Positions 34,555 to 44,948 of a stretch of 64,000 bases of DNA are shown here, piece by piece. This DNA is from Perognathus longimembris pacificus (taxonomy: Eukaryota; Chordata; Mammalia; Rodentia; Heteromyidae). Position numbers and translations under genes: made by a program. Under the pieces are notes generated by a model. It was given only the letters and a program-made list of their open reading frames with translations. It searched no databases and was not told the origin of the DNA. The DNA is taken from contig NC_063161.1 in assembly GCF_023159225.1 (NCBI RefSeq), positions 125,960,958 to 126,024,957 on the forward strand, given 5' to 3'. Position 1 is the first letter of the stretch. Every line of letters begins with the position of its first letter.

Positions 34555-34761
34555 CTGGAACCAACCCAGATGCCCCTCCGCAGACGAATGGATCAGGAAA
34601 ATGTGGCACATATACAAAATGGAATTTTATGCCTCTATCAGAAAGAATGACATTGCGCCATTTGTAAGGAAATGGAAGGACTTGGAAAAAATTATACTAA
34701 GTGAAGTGAGCCAGACCCAAAGAAACATGGACTCTATGGTCTCCCTTATTGGGACTAATTA
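34555..34761 (+). pseudogene. L1 ORF2 C-terminal end (sense part of B2)
   Basis: An open stretch from [20 protein letters not shown] through [17 protein letters not shown] to SLIGTN and a stop. It is the natural end of ORF2, homologous in order to the human L1 ORF2 terminus (WNQPKCP region to SLIGGN). The 3' UTR follows immediately. Confidence 0.92.
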
Positions 34762-35275
34762 GCACAGGTTTAGGCAAGTCACAACAGAGGATCACAAGAG
34801 CCCAATAGCTATACCCTTATGATCCCATAAGATGATGCTAAGTGAAATGAACGCCATGTTATGGAAACGACTGTTATATCACTGTTGTAACTACTTTCAA
34901 CGTCCCATGTGTATCTGTAGCTTCTATTATTGATGATGTTCTTTTGTCACCTTCCCGTGGGTTGTACCTACACTATCTCTGTAATCTTATCTGAGTGTAT
35001 GGGAAACAGTGTGTACTGGTATTAGAATTAGGAAATTCAAAGGGAATACCAAAATTGAGAGACAAAGGGTAAAATACGAGAAACAACAACAAAAGCAATA
35101 CTTGCAAAACTGTTTGGTGAAAGTGAACTGAACACCTCAGGGGAGGACAGGGGGAGGGCAGAGGGGGGTATGAGGGACAAGGTAACAAACAGTACAAGAA
35201 ATGTATCCAATGCCTAACGTGTGAAACTGTAACCTCTCTGTACATCAGTTTTATAATAAAAACTAAAAAAAAAAA

Positions 35276-35289
35276 AAGAAATGTATCCA
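35276..35289. repeat. Target-site duplication of L1 insertion B2, right copy
   Basis: AAGAAATGTATCCA directly follows the poly(A) of the inner L1 and matches 33646-33659 exactly. Confidence 0.9.
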
Positions 35290-35365
35290 ATGCCTAACGT
35301 ATGAAACTGTAACCTCTCTGTACATCAGTTTGGTAATAAAAATTTGAAAAAAAAAACACACAAAA
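35290..35365 (+). mobile_element. L1 insertion B1 (outer), 3' UTR end and poly(A)
   Basis: Continuation of the outer L1: ATGCCTAACGTATGAAACTG, AACCTCTCTGTACATCAG, TTTGGTAATAAAAATTTG and poly(A). It has the same end as the inner L1, differing by a few bases (GTATGAAACTG versus GTGTGAAACTG), so the two are related but separate copies. Confidence 0.88.
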
Positions 35366-35371
35366 AAACCA

Positions 35372-35478
35372 CAAAGTGATAGAATTCTAGGCTTGAGTAA
35401 AAGAGCTCAGGGGCCATGCCCTGGTTTACCTGAGTTCAAGCCCCACAACTAATAAAATTAATTAATTAATTAATTTAG
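35372..35478 (+). mobile_element. B1-Geo SINE, 3' part (split by L1) with (ATTA)n tail
   Basis: The Geo monomer resumes at CAAAGTGATAGAATTCTAGG and ends with CTGAGTTCAAGCCCCACAAC. This completes the element begun at 33163. About 12 bases around the Geo A box are missing at the L1 junction. The tail is a short AATT/ATTA tetranucleotide run. Confidence 0.85.
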
Positions 35479-35559
35479 GTAAATGCATGAAAATTATCAA
35501 GTGAAAACATAAACTGAAAGTCAGAAAGTACTTACTTGTAATTCATACTAGAAAAGGCT

Positions 35560-35905
35560 AATTACCTTAAATAGCTCTCAAGAAATGTTGATTTGCATAA
35601 CAGAAATACAAAAAGCCATTTATCATCCTCACTCATTAGAAAAGAAATACAAAATACAAACACAGTAAGATGCCACTTTGAACTAACATACTGGGAGAAA
35701 TGAGAAAAGTTTAAGAAGGTACCATGCTAATTAAAGTGTGGGGAGTTGTTTAAATGGAAAGAAAAAATGATTAAACCTCAATGAACAGCTATTTGGCATA
35801 TTACTGGAATATTTATTTGACTCAGACATTTTATTTCTAAAAATACATAGTACAGATTCATATTTGAGAAATAACCTACTGGGAGAAAATCTAAATATTT
35901 ATCAC
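35560..35905 (+). mobile_element. Ancient L1 ORF2 3'-end relic
   Basis: Blocks follow the conserved end of old mammalian L1 ORF2. AAGCCATTTATCATCCTCAC and TCATTAGAAAAGAAATACAA correspond to the MKKCSSSLAIREMQ coding region. ATGCCACTTTGAAC, GTGGGGAGTTGTTTAAATGG and TTTGGCATATTACTGG follow in order. It is not in frame and is far more diverged than the L1s nearby. Confidence 0.55.
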
Positions 35906-37690
35906 CAATTCTTCTCCAAGTAATTCCAACGTTCTCTTAGGAATGATAGGCCATTTCTACTTACAAATATAAAAAGATCTCAAAAGGTGTGTCATGGGAA
36001 GGAGTGTCTAGATGGGTCGTATCATATGTGTCAACATGCATACATTTCCAAACCACCTGCTCAGCTGTGCATAGATCATCTCTGGGTGGAACGTTAAGAA
36101 CCTGCTGAGAGTTTGCTTCTGGGAAAGAATGGAAAATGGAAACAGAAGTGAATTTTACTGTCCACCAATAAAATCTTTTGCCTCATTTACTATATATATG
36201 AATAAATATTCAAAAGTAGTGACAATTGTTCTCTTTTCAAGTCAACTTGCAGTTTCCAGTGTGCATAGTGATTTGGGAGATTATGGAATACCCACTATAT
36301 TTTGAGTTAACTCACCTTGATTTGTGTACTTGGAATGAATGTCTCTCATCCAACACTCTAAAACTGCTAATTCAAATGAACATTTCTTTAAAATCTTAAG
36401 TTTCTATTTTGAAACTGATTCTGTTACCAATAATAAAGAGAGGTAAAATATATGATCTAGGGAATTTATTGCCACAAGCAATATATGAGATCTTCAAGTA
36501 TATACATATATATATGCATTTACACATATGTATACATATTTTTATCAAATATATCAAATAAATATATATTTAAATAGATATATTTGAAGGCTTTCTCATG
36601 TACATATTGCATATAAAATATACATAATAAATATAACTAAATAAATATGATAAATATGAAATATTATATATATACCCATTGGAAAATATTTTGAAGAATA
36701 GCAACAAGGTTGCAAAATTACAAGTGAAGAAGACCAACTAACAGACTTTTATACTTATTTTCTATGAGGCAAATTCAATTAAACTTAATTTAATGCCAAA
36801 AAAGCAAGGCTTCCGGGGTAAAATGAAAGCTAACTAAAAAAATAAACAAACAGGCAAACAAGCAGATACTCTCTCCACAACAGGGAATTTTTAAAAGAAA
36901 AAGAAGCCCTACATTCACAGAGCTATTATGGGATTTACGATTCAATAAGCATTTAAGTTAATGTAGTTCCTGCCAATACAGGGTTTTAAACTCCACAATA
37001 GTTAACTCAGGGAGGCAACCTTCCCTCTGGAGTTATTTTAAGCAAAAGATAGTTGGTGTCTAGGATGGAGTTAGACTTAATGGCTTCTCAAATTTCTTTC
37101 CAGTTTTATCACCCTACTACTTCTGGGAGGAAAAAGAACAGCTCTCCAAATTTGGGAAAAGAAAGAGTACTCCATATTTTCAAGATAAATCACACAGGCC
37201 TTATGTGGGGTAGCCCACTTATCTATAAAGAGAACTAGGCCAGGCAGGCTCAAGCTAGGGTTTTCCCAAAGTAGACACATCTCTTAATGAAAAAACTACC
37301 ATTTACATAATTCTGCAAGAATACATCCAATTACTTCTAAAAATTCAGTATTTAATCAGGCACAAAGGTATGACTCACATTCCTCCAGATGTTCTGGATA
37401 AAAAAATTGCATATGGATTTTGTTTTGTGAAATTGATGAATGCATTAATTGTGAGTAAGGTCTTTTAACATATAAGTGATAGAAGTTAAACTTGAATTAA
37501 GTACCCTTCCACAACTTTCTTTCCTACTGTAGATTTGTGTATTCATAATACTTGACAGCATTTTTAAAGTCCAGTGATAAAATGTGCAGATTGGAACTGA
37601 AACTATTCAAAATTATTATGGTTAAAAACAATGTTTCCAATTCTATGTATTTAAAATACTAAAGTGATTTGGAAAAGAAATGCATGCTTA
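35906..37690. other. Unassigned AT-rich stretch
   Basis: No gene is recognised. It contains a very AT-rich simple tract at about 36495-36680 (TATA/AAATAT words). Opposed frames near 37053-37280 look like chance. Confidence 0.4.
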
Positions 37691-37691
37691 T

Positions 37692-37733
<42 letters not shown>
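37692..37733. repeat. (TG)n microsatellite at a SINE tail
   Basis: About 20 TG units adjoin the 3' end of the minus-strand B1-Geo SINE, so it is (CA)n in SINE orientation. Confidence 0.97.
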
Positions 37734-37735
<2 letters not shown>

Positions 37736-37736
37736 C

Positions 37737-37957
37737 TATGGTTTGAACTCAGGGCCTGGTATTTTTCTTAGTGTTTTCATTCAAGGATGTTGTTTTTACC
37801 ACTTGAGTTGCACCTCCACTTCTGGATTTTTTTTCTGGTGAATTGGAGAGGAATGCCTCAAGGGACTGTCTTACTTGGACCAGCTTCAAACTGTAATCCT
37901 CAGATTTTGGCCTCCTGAGTATCTAGGATTACAGACATAAGCCACCCAGCATTTGTC
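37737..37957 (-). mobile_element. B1-Geo composite SINE
   Basis: From 37957 leftward on the minus strand: 7SL/B1 left half (GCTGGGTGGCTTATGTCTGT, AATCCTAGATACTCAGGAGG), linker, and Geo right half ending in CTGAGTTCAAACC. The (CA)n tail is in SINE orientation. The next SINE inserted just upstream of its 5' end. Confidence 0.9.
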
Positions 37958-37972
37958 AGGAATGGTATTTTT

Positions 37973-38179
37973 TTTTTTTTTTTTTTTGGCCAGTCCTGGG
38001 CCTTGGACTCAGGGCCTGAGCACTGTCCCTGGCTTCTCTTTGCTCAAGGCTAGCACTCTGCCACTTGAGCCACAGCACCGCTTCTGGCCGTTTTCTGTAT
38101 ATGTGGTGCTGGGGAATTGAGCCCAGGGCCTCATGTATCTGAGGCAGGCACTCTTGCCACTAGGCCATATCCCCAGCCC
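37973..38179 (-). mobile_element. IDL-Geo SINE with 15-bp TSD
   Basis: Minus strand from GGGCTGGGGATATGGCCTAG (38179) to GCCCAGGACTGGCC and an A tail (T run to 37988 on plus). The duplicated AGGAATGGTATTTTT occurs at 37958-37972 and 38180-38194. It landed at the edge of the B1-Geo element to the left. Confidence 0.95.
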
Positions 38180-38194
38180 AGGAATGGTATTTTT

Positions 38195-38629
38195 AAAAAA
38201 AAATTATATAAATAAAGCACTGTGCAAAAACTCTAACCTGGTCTCTAGCCTTTGCTTAAAAATGAAAACAAGATTTAAAATGTTTCTTGTTACCTCACTG
38301 TTTCATAATATTGAAGTACTGTCTTTGATTTAAACATTTTTTTCTTCTTTCTAAGGAGGAAGCTATGCTAATTGAGCTAGCTTCATCCTCTATATCTTTC
38401 TCTCCCTTGTTTTTTCTTCTCCTTCTCCTTTTAAAATTCCCCTAGCCCCTTAACAGGTGATCTTATGACAAATGGGCCAACATTTTAGCTGCTGGTACTA
38501 CAACTTCTGTCTTTCTGTATCTCACAAACCTTGGTTCCTTGGTTCTCATGCTTTCCTTGTTCATCAGGATGACTGGAAATACTTGTGGAGAAACACAAGC
38601 TCCTGTCTTTATCAAATGCCAGAGTTAGG
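38195..38629. other. Unassigned stretch
   Basis: AT- and pyrimidine-rich; nothing recognised. Confidence 0.4.
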
Positions 38630-39010
38630 GTGAGCAAATTACTGTGAAATGAATCTCTCAAACCAAAATTTATGATATCAAGGTTCCAGAAGCTAGAAGT
38701 CCAAAATCAAGGTGTGTTACAAGTCCTTCCTTCTGAGGCTGGAGGAGAGAATGTGTTTTGTATGAGTCAAAGATTGGAGGTTTGTGTCAGTTGGTGGTGG
38801 GACTTGACTCATGGATTACTTGACTTCATCTCCAAGGGTCTTGTGACTGTATGTTTATCAACTCATATCATAACAAAGCCTGCTCCGCTCCATTATCACC
38901 TCTGCTTAAGGAATGACTTGTGCAGTGGCTACTTCTAAGTGAGATCATGCTGGAATACTGGGATTAGAACTAAAATATGTGAACTTTAGGGAGGGGCCAG
39001 CATTCAGGCA
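38630..39010 (-). mobile_element. LTR-like repeat, family uncertain
   Basis: GTTCCAGAAGCTAGAAGTCC followed by AAAATCAAGGTGTG resembles a common mammalian repeat block (GTTCTGGAGGCTAGAAGTCC, AAAATCAAGGTGTC) known from antisense LTR/DNA-transposon relics. The remainder is too diverged to assign. The 88-codon frame within it is not considered a gene. Confidence 0.35.
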
Positions 39011-39912
39011 ATAACACCCCCTTTAGAAGTCTCACTCCCCACAGCAGTTCTAAGAAAGGAACCTGTTACGCAGTTGAGTAGGAAAAACACTGAAAAAAAT
39101 CTAAACAGAAAGCATCCATTAATTTTTTAGAACAGTAATTCATCCTTTTGGGGGGTGACTGAAATGTTTTCCTCCTTTTTTCACCATGAAGGATTCACAT
39201 TAATATTTTATCTCTACTTGTATTTAATTTTTAGAAAAATAAAACTGAAGAAAACTGAAGAGGATCTTGCATTGAAAAAAAACTGTTCATTTTCTGCCTC
39301 TGTGATTTAACAACATTTTAATGTATATAATTTGGGCAACTCATCAAAATTTTATATTGACATCTATTTCAGAAAAATAAAATAGGTAAAATCTACTCAA
39401 CCAGGTTGAACAAGGAGAGTATGCTTGGCACAGATTATGTGCTCAATAAATGCTACTATTTCTTATCCCAAGCATGGCTTATGGTACAAAATGATATTCT
39501 TGTAGAGTCTATACTAATTAACACATCTCAGACTAATATCTTCTGGCCAAAACTCCAGTAAACAAATGGAGTGAAAAAAATAAATAAGATTGTTTTTACC
39601 TATTTTTACTGTACCAAATGATAATTGCAGATTGTATGAATAATGCAAGCAATGTAAAGTAAGGATTTTTGCTTTGCTTAATCTTATGTACGATTTTATA
39701 CTTTAGAACTTAGATCCTTGTCATTGCTCAGCCAGTAGTTAAATATTAAGTGAATCTACAGATTACTAGAGAAGTAGCAAAAATAATCTTATTGCCCCAA
39801 ATTATAAAAAAATACATGTAGCTTTCCACCAAAAATGGTAGAGATTACATTTTATATAATTATATAATAAAATATTTGACACCAAGCATTCTCATAAAAA
39901 TTTACATCATAA
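39011..39912. other. Mostly unassigned stretch
   Basis: A short MIR/L2-type end (TGCTTGGCACAGATTATGTG, CTCAATAAATGCTAC) lies at about 39420-39455. The rest is AT-rich and unnamed. Confidence 0.4.
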
Positions 39913-40092
39913 CAGCTTCTCAGGAGGCTGAGATTTGAGGACCCCAGTTCAAAGGTAGCCCAGGCAGGAAAGTCTATGTGACTCTTCTTTTTAATTAATC
40001 ATCAAAAGGCTAGAAGTATAAGTATGGCCTGCACCTGAGTAGGAAAAATAAGCGACAGTAGCAGCAAGGCCCTGAGTTCAAGGCCCAGTACA
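39913..40092 (+). mobile_element. B1-Geo composite SINE, 5'-truncated
   Basis: It begins within the 7SL/B1 monomer (AGCTTCTCAGGAGGCTGAGA) and continues through the linker and Geo monomer to CCCTGAGTTCAAGGCCCAG. It is followed directly by (CA)n and (CTAT)n. Confidence 0.88.
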
Positions 40093-40137
<45 letters not shown>

Positions 40138-40163
40138 TCTATATCTATCTATCTATCTATCTA
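40093..40163. repeat. (CA)n then (CTAT)n microsatellite at a SINE tail
   Basis: About 20 CA units pass directly into about seven CTAT units, downstream of a plus-strand B1-Geo SINE. Confidence 0.97.
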
Positions 40164-40830
40164 ATAGAATTTCAATGTGTTTAGGGGTCACATTGTTTTA
40201 ATCTACCTGTGAGTGGGAGACTTGTATTCATTTCTACTGCATACTTTTCTAAGAAATGCTATATGGTTTTCTTGTGAAAAATTCTTTGTGATCTGCAGAG
40301 TCAAAAGTCCCCATTGGTTTTGGCAATGTAAGGTGGACTCTAGTCACTAAAGCATATGTAATGGTTGCAAACATAATGCAATGACACTGAAGTATAAAGT
40401 AATATCAGCATTACAAAGAGCATTATCTCTGGGCTTTCTCTTTGCTGGAGTAATAGATAGTGAGTTAGGTGAGCAATGAGCCTGGAATGTAATTTGGGAT
40501 AACAGTGAATATCAATCATTGATGAATTATGTAGGTATTTCTTTATTAATTAATACCTTATTAAATGTTTCCAGAAAGAATGAAGAGACTCAGAGGAAAC
40601 ACAGACCATAAAAATTTAGACTACAACAAAATGATCAATAACCAGATCCAAGGATAATTCTTTTTATGAAAAGTATTAAAGAGAGCAGAGGAATTAATAA
40701 GAGATCTATCTGTATCACTTGCTATGCACTGAAAACTAATAGAACTAATTCTTTGGGCTCTAGGGTGTTTAGTGTAAAACTAGTTCATAGAGATTTAATA
40801 GGCATTTTAAAAAAGCAAGTAGAAATGGAA

Positions 40831-40839
40831 TATATATAT

Positions 40840-40871
<32 letters not shown>
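40831..40871. repeat. (TA)n/(TACA)n microsatellite
   Basis: TA repeats interrupted by TACATACA, ending shortly before an old L1 3' end. Confidence 0.95.
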
Positions 40872-40872
<1 letters not shown>

Positions 40873-40892
40873 TACATTTACCTGATTTGTGT

Positions 40893-41155
40893 TAGGGAAG
40901 GAGAATAACAAAATGGAGAAACAAAGGACCAATGATGATCCAATGCAACAGTGATACCCAGAAGATGCTAGGTTGGAAATTAACTCTACAGCTTGGGTGG
41001 GGGGAGTCAGAGGAAAGGGAAAGTGGGAAAAAAATGAGGGAGGAGGTAACAAGTTCCACAAGAAATGTACCCATTGCCTTACCTATGTAACTGTAATCCC
41101 TCAATACATCACTTTTACAACAAAACAAAATTAAATTAAAAAGAAAATAAATGGA
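40893..41155 (+). mobile_element. L1 3' UTR, older subfamily
   Basis: GGAGAATAACAAAATGGAG, a G/A-rich tract (GGGTGGGGGGAGTCAGAGGA), then AGGAGGTAACAAGTTCCAC, AAGAAATGTACCCATTGCC, ACTGTAATCCCTCAATACAT and an A-rich end. This is the same order as the recent L1s but diverged. Confidence 0.8.
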
Positions 41156-41161
41156 TTATAT

Positions 41162-41200
41162 GTAAATGTTTGTGAAACTATATGCTACACAAACATTTAC
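41162..41200. repeat. Perfect 13-bp inverted repeat, 13-nt loop
   Basis: GTAAATGTTTGTG at 41162-41174 pairs exactly with CACAAACATTTAC at 41188-41200. It follows directly after the A-rich end of the L1 3' UTR. Function unknown. Confidence 0.88.
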
Positions 41201-41251
41201 CATGTATATTCCTGTGGCTCATCAACACTTTTGCTACTGTATTATGCATTT

Positions 41252-41294
41252 TAAGCCTTCCAAAAGGGTCACTGAGTGACCCTTTTCAAGCTTA
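41252..41294. repeat. Long imperfect hairpin with perfect 11-bp core
   Basis: AAAAGGGTCAC (41262-41272), loop TGA, GTGACCCTTTT (41276-41286). Beyond a small mismatch/bulge the arms can pair further (TAAGCCTT with AAGCTTA). It lies about 60 bases from the preceding inverted repeat. Confidence 0.85.
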
Positions 41295-42035
41295 TTTGAC
41301 ACTGAGCAGTTTTACTCATGAATTGTCACAGAGGGTTAGTGTAGCATGGGATATGCTTTAATTATTGGCTTTCTGGAAACTCAAAAATCAGGCCACAATG
41401 TCAATACAGCAACTATTACTCACTTACCTATGTTTTTCCTGGGCTTCACTTATATCTGAATCTCTATCTATGTTTACCTTACTATGCAGTCCATACATTC
41501 AACTTCCACATCCATGGACTTAACAAAGTGTGGATCAAAAAATATTAGAAAGAATGCATCAGAATCATTATGTTCCCAATGCTGTGCTTTTCTTCTTAAA
41601 TAAAGTGGTAGGTTTGGTAAGTTTAATTATTCCTATCTTGTGAATTTGATATCTCAAGCTAGGATTATTTAACTGTATAACATCTAGCTATAATTATAAT
41701 TAAATATTTTACCTGAAAAGCTAAAAATACAATTGTGAAGTATGGTGGCCACACACAAAGAAGAAAGCTTAAAAAGATTTCTCTCATTTATTAGGAAATT
41801 TCCTTGGACATCACTTACAGGAAAGGTTTAAGTTCTATACATGAGATGATGTTCAAAGCTAGCACAAAATGCCTTTTCTTATGCTAAAAACATAATTTTA
41901 TGTATTGCTCAGTGCTTATGAAATATCCGTCATTTGAGAAATGTTTGTTTACTCTCCATATTTTCCAAATGACTCATTGAGTATTTTGGGGACTAAAAAT
42001 CATGACCTATTTATTAAACTTAAATCCTTTAATTT
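41295..42035. other. Unassigned stretch
   Basis: AT-rich; nothing recognised. Confidence 0.4.
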
Positions 42036-42055
42036 CCTTTTTCTAGTTTTCTGGT

Positions 42056-42058
<3 letters not shown>

Positions 42059-42089
<31 letters not shown>

Positions 42090-42278
42090 CAGTCCTAGGC
42101 CTTGGACTCTGGGCCTGAGCACTGTCCCTGGCTTCTTTTTGCTCAAGGCTAGCACTCTGCCGCTTGAGCCACAGTGCCACTTCTGGCCGTTTTCTATATA
42201 TGTGGTACTGAGGAATCGAACCCAGGGCTTCATGCATATGAGGCCAGTACTCTTGCCACTAGCCCATATTTCCAGCCC
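42059..42278 (-). mobile_element. IDL-Geo SINE with likely TSD
   Basis: Minus strand from GGGGCTGGAAATATGGGCTA (42278) through the B box GGTTCGATTCC and the Geo monomer to GCCTAGGACTGGC and a 28-A tail. TTTTTCTAGTTTTCT recurs on both sides (from about 42038 and about 42280), giving a target duplication of at least 15 bp. Confidence 0.94.
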
Positions 42279-42295
42279 CTTTTTCTAGTTTTCTA

Positions 42296-43164
42296 TGATT
42301 CCTTAAATTGTCTCTTTAAAACCAACTTGACTTATATGCTTAACTAGTAAAATATTTCCCTAATAAGAAACAATATTAGCTTTTGAAAATGCATGCCAAT
42401 AAAGCTTTGTTTTGAGAAATGTTAAAAGAAAAGAACAATAGTGGTGTTTGCACTCTGAAGCATTAATATTAAGAAGGATGTCAGGTAATGTTTTCTAAAG
42501 ATTTTTTTGCAAGGAATGATTGATTTACTAGTTTAACATTTTATTGAAATGCCTTGTAGGTTATCTCTGATAGACTCCAAGGATAAATTATTCCTTTCTG
42601 CTCACACAGTTCTTGTGCAAGCATAGATATTTCTGAATACTTGGATAGTTTGTGTTCTGTGGGTTTCCAAGAATGAGATTCCATTTTAGACCACAACTAG
42701 GAAACACATATATTTAGTGCACCTTGCAGTGTACAAATAAACAATGTTTCTCTTACTTCTGTATATTTACTAGTACATATATGAGACAATTTAGGAAGTT
42801 ACATCATAGCCAATTAAATGTTTAAATGTACTATCTGGTCTAATGGGACTTATATCTTATCTGCCATTACTGCTAGCACTCAGTGATAATTGTTCAAGGT
42901 GAAATATATTTTTTAATAGATCATGAGCAACTTAATTGCTATTCAATGCAAAGGAACTCTTAGGTTGTCCCTGAAATCCATGTAGTACATATTCCACTTT
43001 TTCACTATCATATGGAATAATCAAGGTCTGTTGAGATGATACGTATTTAATACCATTTAAAATTCTTAAAAGTGCTAAATTTATAATTTTATTTGTTTTA
43101 TACCCATTTGAATAGACCTATCGAGCTTTTAGATAATTTAATGGCTTTAACATTTTTCTCTGCT
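42296..43164. other. Unassigned stretch
   Basis: AT-rich; no gene or repeat recognised. Confidence 0.4.
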
Positions 43165-43174
43165 CTGTGTGTGT

Positions 43175-43222
<48 letters not shown>
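43165..43222. repeat. (TG)n microsatellite at a SINE tail
   Basis: About 27 TG units with one TC interruption adjoin the 3' end of a minus-strand B1-Geo SINE. Confidence 0.97.
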
Positions 43223-43223
<1 letters not shown>

Positions 43224-43226
<3 letters not shown>

Positions 43227-43441
43227 GCACTGAGGATTGAACTCAGGGCCTCATATTGTTGCTTAGTTTTTCACTCAAAGCAGTTGCTCTACTACTTGAG
43301 CCATACCTCCACTTTTGACTTTTTACTAGCTAACTGGAGATAAAGTCTCCTGGACATTTCTGTTGTTGTTGGCTTTGAACATTGATTCTCACATGTCTTC
43401 CTCTTCAGTAGTTAGAATTACAGATGTGAGCCACTAGTTCT
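43224..43441 (-). mobile_element. B1-Geo composite SINE
   Basis: From 43441 on the minus strand: TAGTGGCTCACATCTGTAAT, degraded B1 left half, linker, then Geo right half with GGCTCAAGTAGTAGAGC and CCTGAGTTCAATCC, then a (CA)n tail. Confidence 0.87.
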
Positions 43442-44179
43442 CATGTATAAAACTCCTTTTAGAGGAAAGTCTTGACATCATTTATTTGTTTGTTTCTTTG
43501 CTTATTTATTATCTATAAGGAAATGCGTGATTTCTTATACTGATTAAATACTAATCATGGAAATAAAACATACAGCAGACCAATCTATTCATCTTCAGGA
43601 GAAAAAAATTTCTTTCTTGTCTCTCACTTCCAATATCTGATAACCAAAATATTTTCTCCATCCCAAACATTCTTCAACTCTACCTATATCCTGCATGCAT
43701 CCCTCAGCTATGGCTGAGGATCTACAGGTACCCAAGAGAAATGTCTACAAACCAATTTTAGGATTTGCTGAATCAGAAGACATAAGCTTTTGCTGCTCTG
43801 CCTAAAAATAATTAGCAAAGCTTAATTCCAAAAATAGACTTTGTGTGTCTGCCAATATTTTAAGAATTGAAGGCGAAACCTAAGGTGTTTTTCTTTGGAA
43901 ATGAAACTTGGATGTTCCATATGTCCTCGGGGGAGCAGGTAAATGCTCCATGCATATCTGAGTAAGTAGATTGAAAATTCGAGGTTTGCTTTTTCAGGCT
44001 ATGGGACTGTTACCAATTGAGTCTACTTTCCAAGCCCCTTTTACACCAGTACTGGCCAGGGTGCTCTGTTTTGTGGCTGCTTTATTTATTGCAAAACCCA
44101 ATGTTAGAATGCTTAATGTTATTCATAAAAACATCTTGGTTTTACAATTGTCAGTTTACATTCCAAATGTAATTGAAAA
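43442..44179. other. Unassigned stretch
   Basis: No repeat recognised. A 79-codon plus frame (43971-44210) starts here and reads into an L1-like 3' end; it is judged chance. Confidence 0.4.
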
Positions 44180-44300
44180 GATTAAAAAGGAGAATCAAGG
44201 AGGAGAATGATGGAAGGTGTGACACTGATTGAGATGCATTGTCCTCATAACTTGACTCAGGAATTGTAACCTCTTTGTACAACTACTAAAAAATAAAAAA
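44180..44300 (+). mobile_element. Old L1-type 3' end
   Basis: GGTGTGACACTGATTGAGAT, GCATTGTCCTCATAA, TTGTAACCTCTTTGTACAAC and TACTAAAAAATAAAAAAATA. The same word order recurs at 58580-58690, so both are copies of one older 3' end family. Confidence 0.6.
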
Positions 44301-44390
44301 ATACGTATTTTTCAACTTTGGTTTAAGAAGTTCCCATAAGGTATAGGAAATAAATTGTCTTGAATTTCATCTGCTTCTCATGGAGTGAAC

Positions 44391-44469
44391 TATGCTAGTA
44401 CTAGAGTTTGAACTGAGCCTCATGCATAATAGGCAGGTGCTTTACCATTTGAGCCATGCTGCCAGGCTT
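44391..44469 (-). mobile_element. ID-like monomeric SINE relic
   Basis: The minus strand reads GCCTGGCAGCATGGCTCAAA, GGTAAAGCACCTGCCTA, GAGGCTCAGTTCAAACTC. This is a tRNA-Ala-like ID unit without a Geo or B1 partner. Old copy. Confidence 0.55.
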
Positions 44470-44948
44470 TTTATTGTTTTCTTTATTTTTCAAATGGACA
44501 CATCATGGAGAGAGATGGAGAGAAATTGCATCACCAACTTCTAATGTTCTATGGTGGGATCTTAAAAGTGTCTTCCTGTGATCCTAAATATTTACTCTGA
44601 ATAAATTGTGTTATTATTGGTTTTAGTTTAATGGATTAGAGATTTTCATAATCAAATATATTTCATATCATTTTATATTAACTACCTCAAAGATGTTATA
44701 CCTGTGATAGGTGCTCAAAACATTCTATTTGACTCCATTCTTTCTAGTGCAGCCTGATTGATTCATCTTTTCCTGCATACATAAATCTTAAGAACACTTC
44801 CCACTACCTCCTGGTATTGGTTTCCCTCAGGAATTCCAGTTCATACTATATTAGGGATTCTGGCTCTGTTATGCTCTACTTATGGTGGTTATTGCTGAAG
44901 TGAAAAACCAGACACAGATATCAAAAGGTTTTTTAAGAATGATTTTTG

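Larger units (their letters stand above)
33660..35275 (+). mobile_element. L1 insertion B2 (inner): twin-primed copy with 14-bp TSD
   Basis: Bases 33660-34554 are ORF2 in reverse orientation ([10 protein letters not shown] region through SKWIKDL). Bases 34555-35275 are in sense, from WNQPRCPS near the ORF2 C-terminus through the stop and the full 3' UTR to a poly(A) of about 13. An exact 14-bp duplication (AAGAAATGTATCCA) flanks the whole. The ORF2 region between SKWIKDL and WNQPRC is missing at the rearrangement. Inverted 5' piece, sense 3' piece, poly(A) and TSD together are the complete signature of twin priming. Confidence 0.95.

Noticed and set aside
36495..36680. AT-rich tract considered as a replication origin or matrix attachment site
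   Set aside because: Only base composition supports this, which is not enough in such an AT-rich region.
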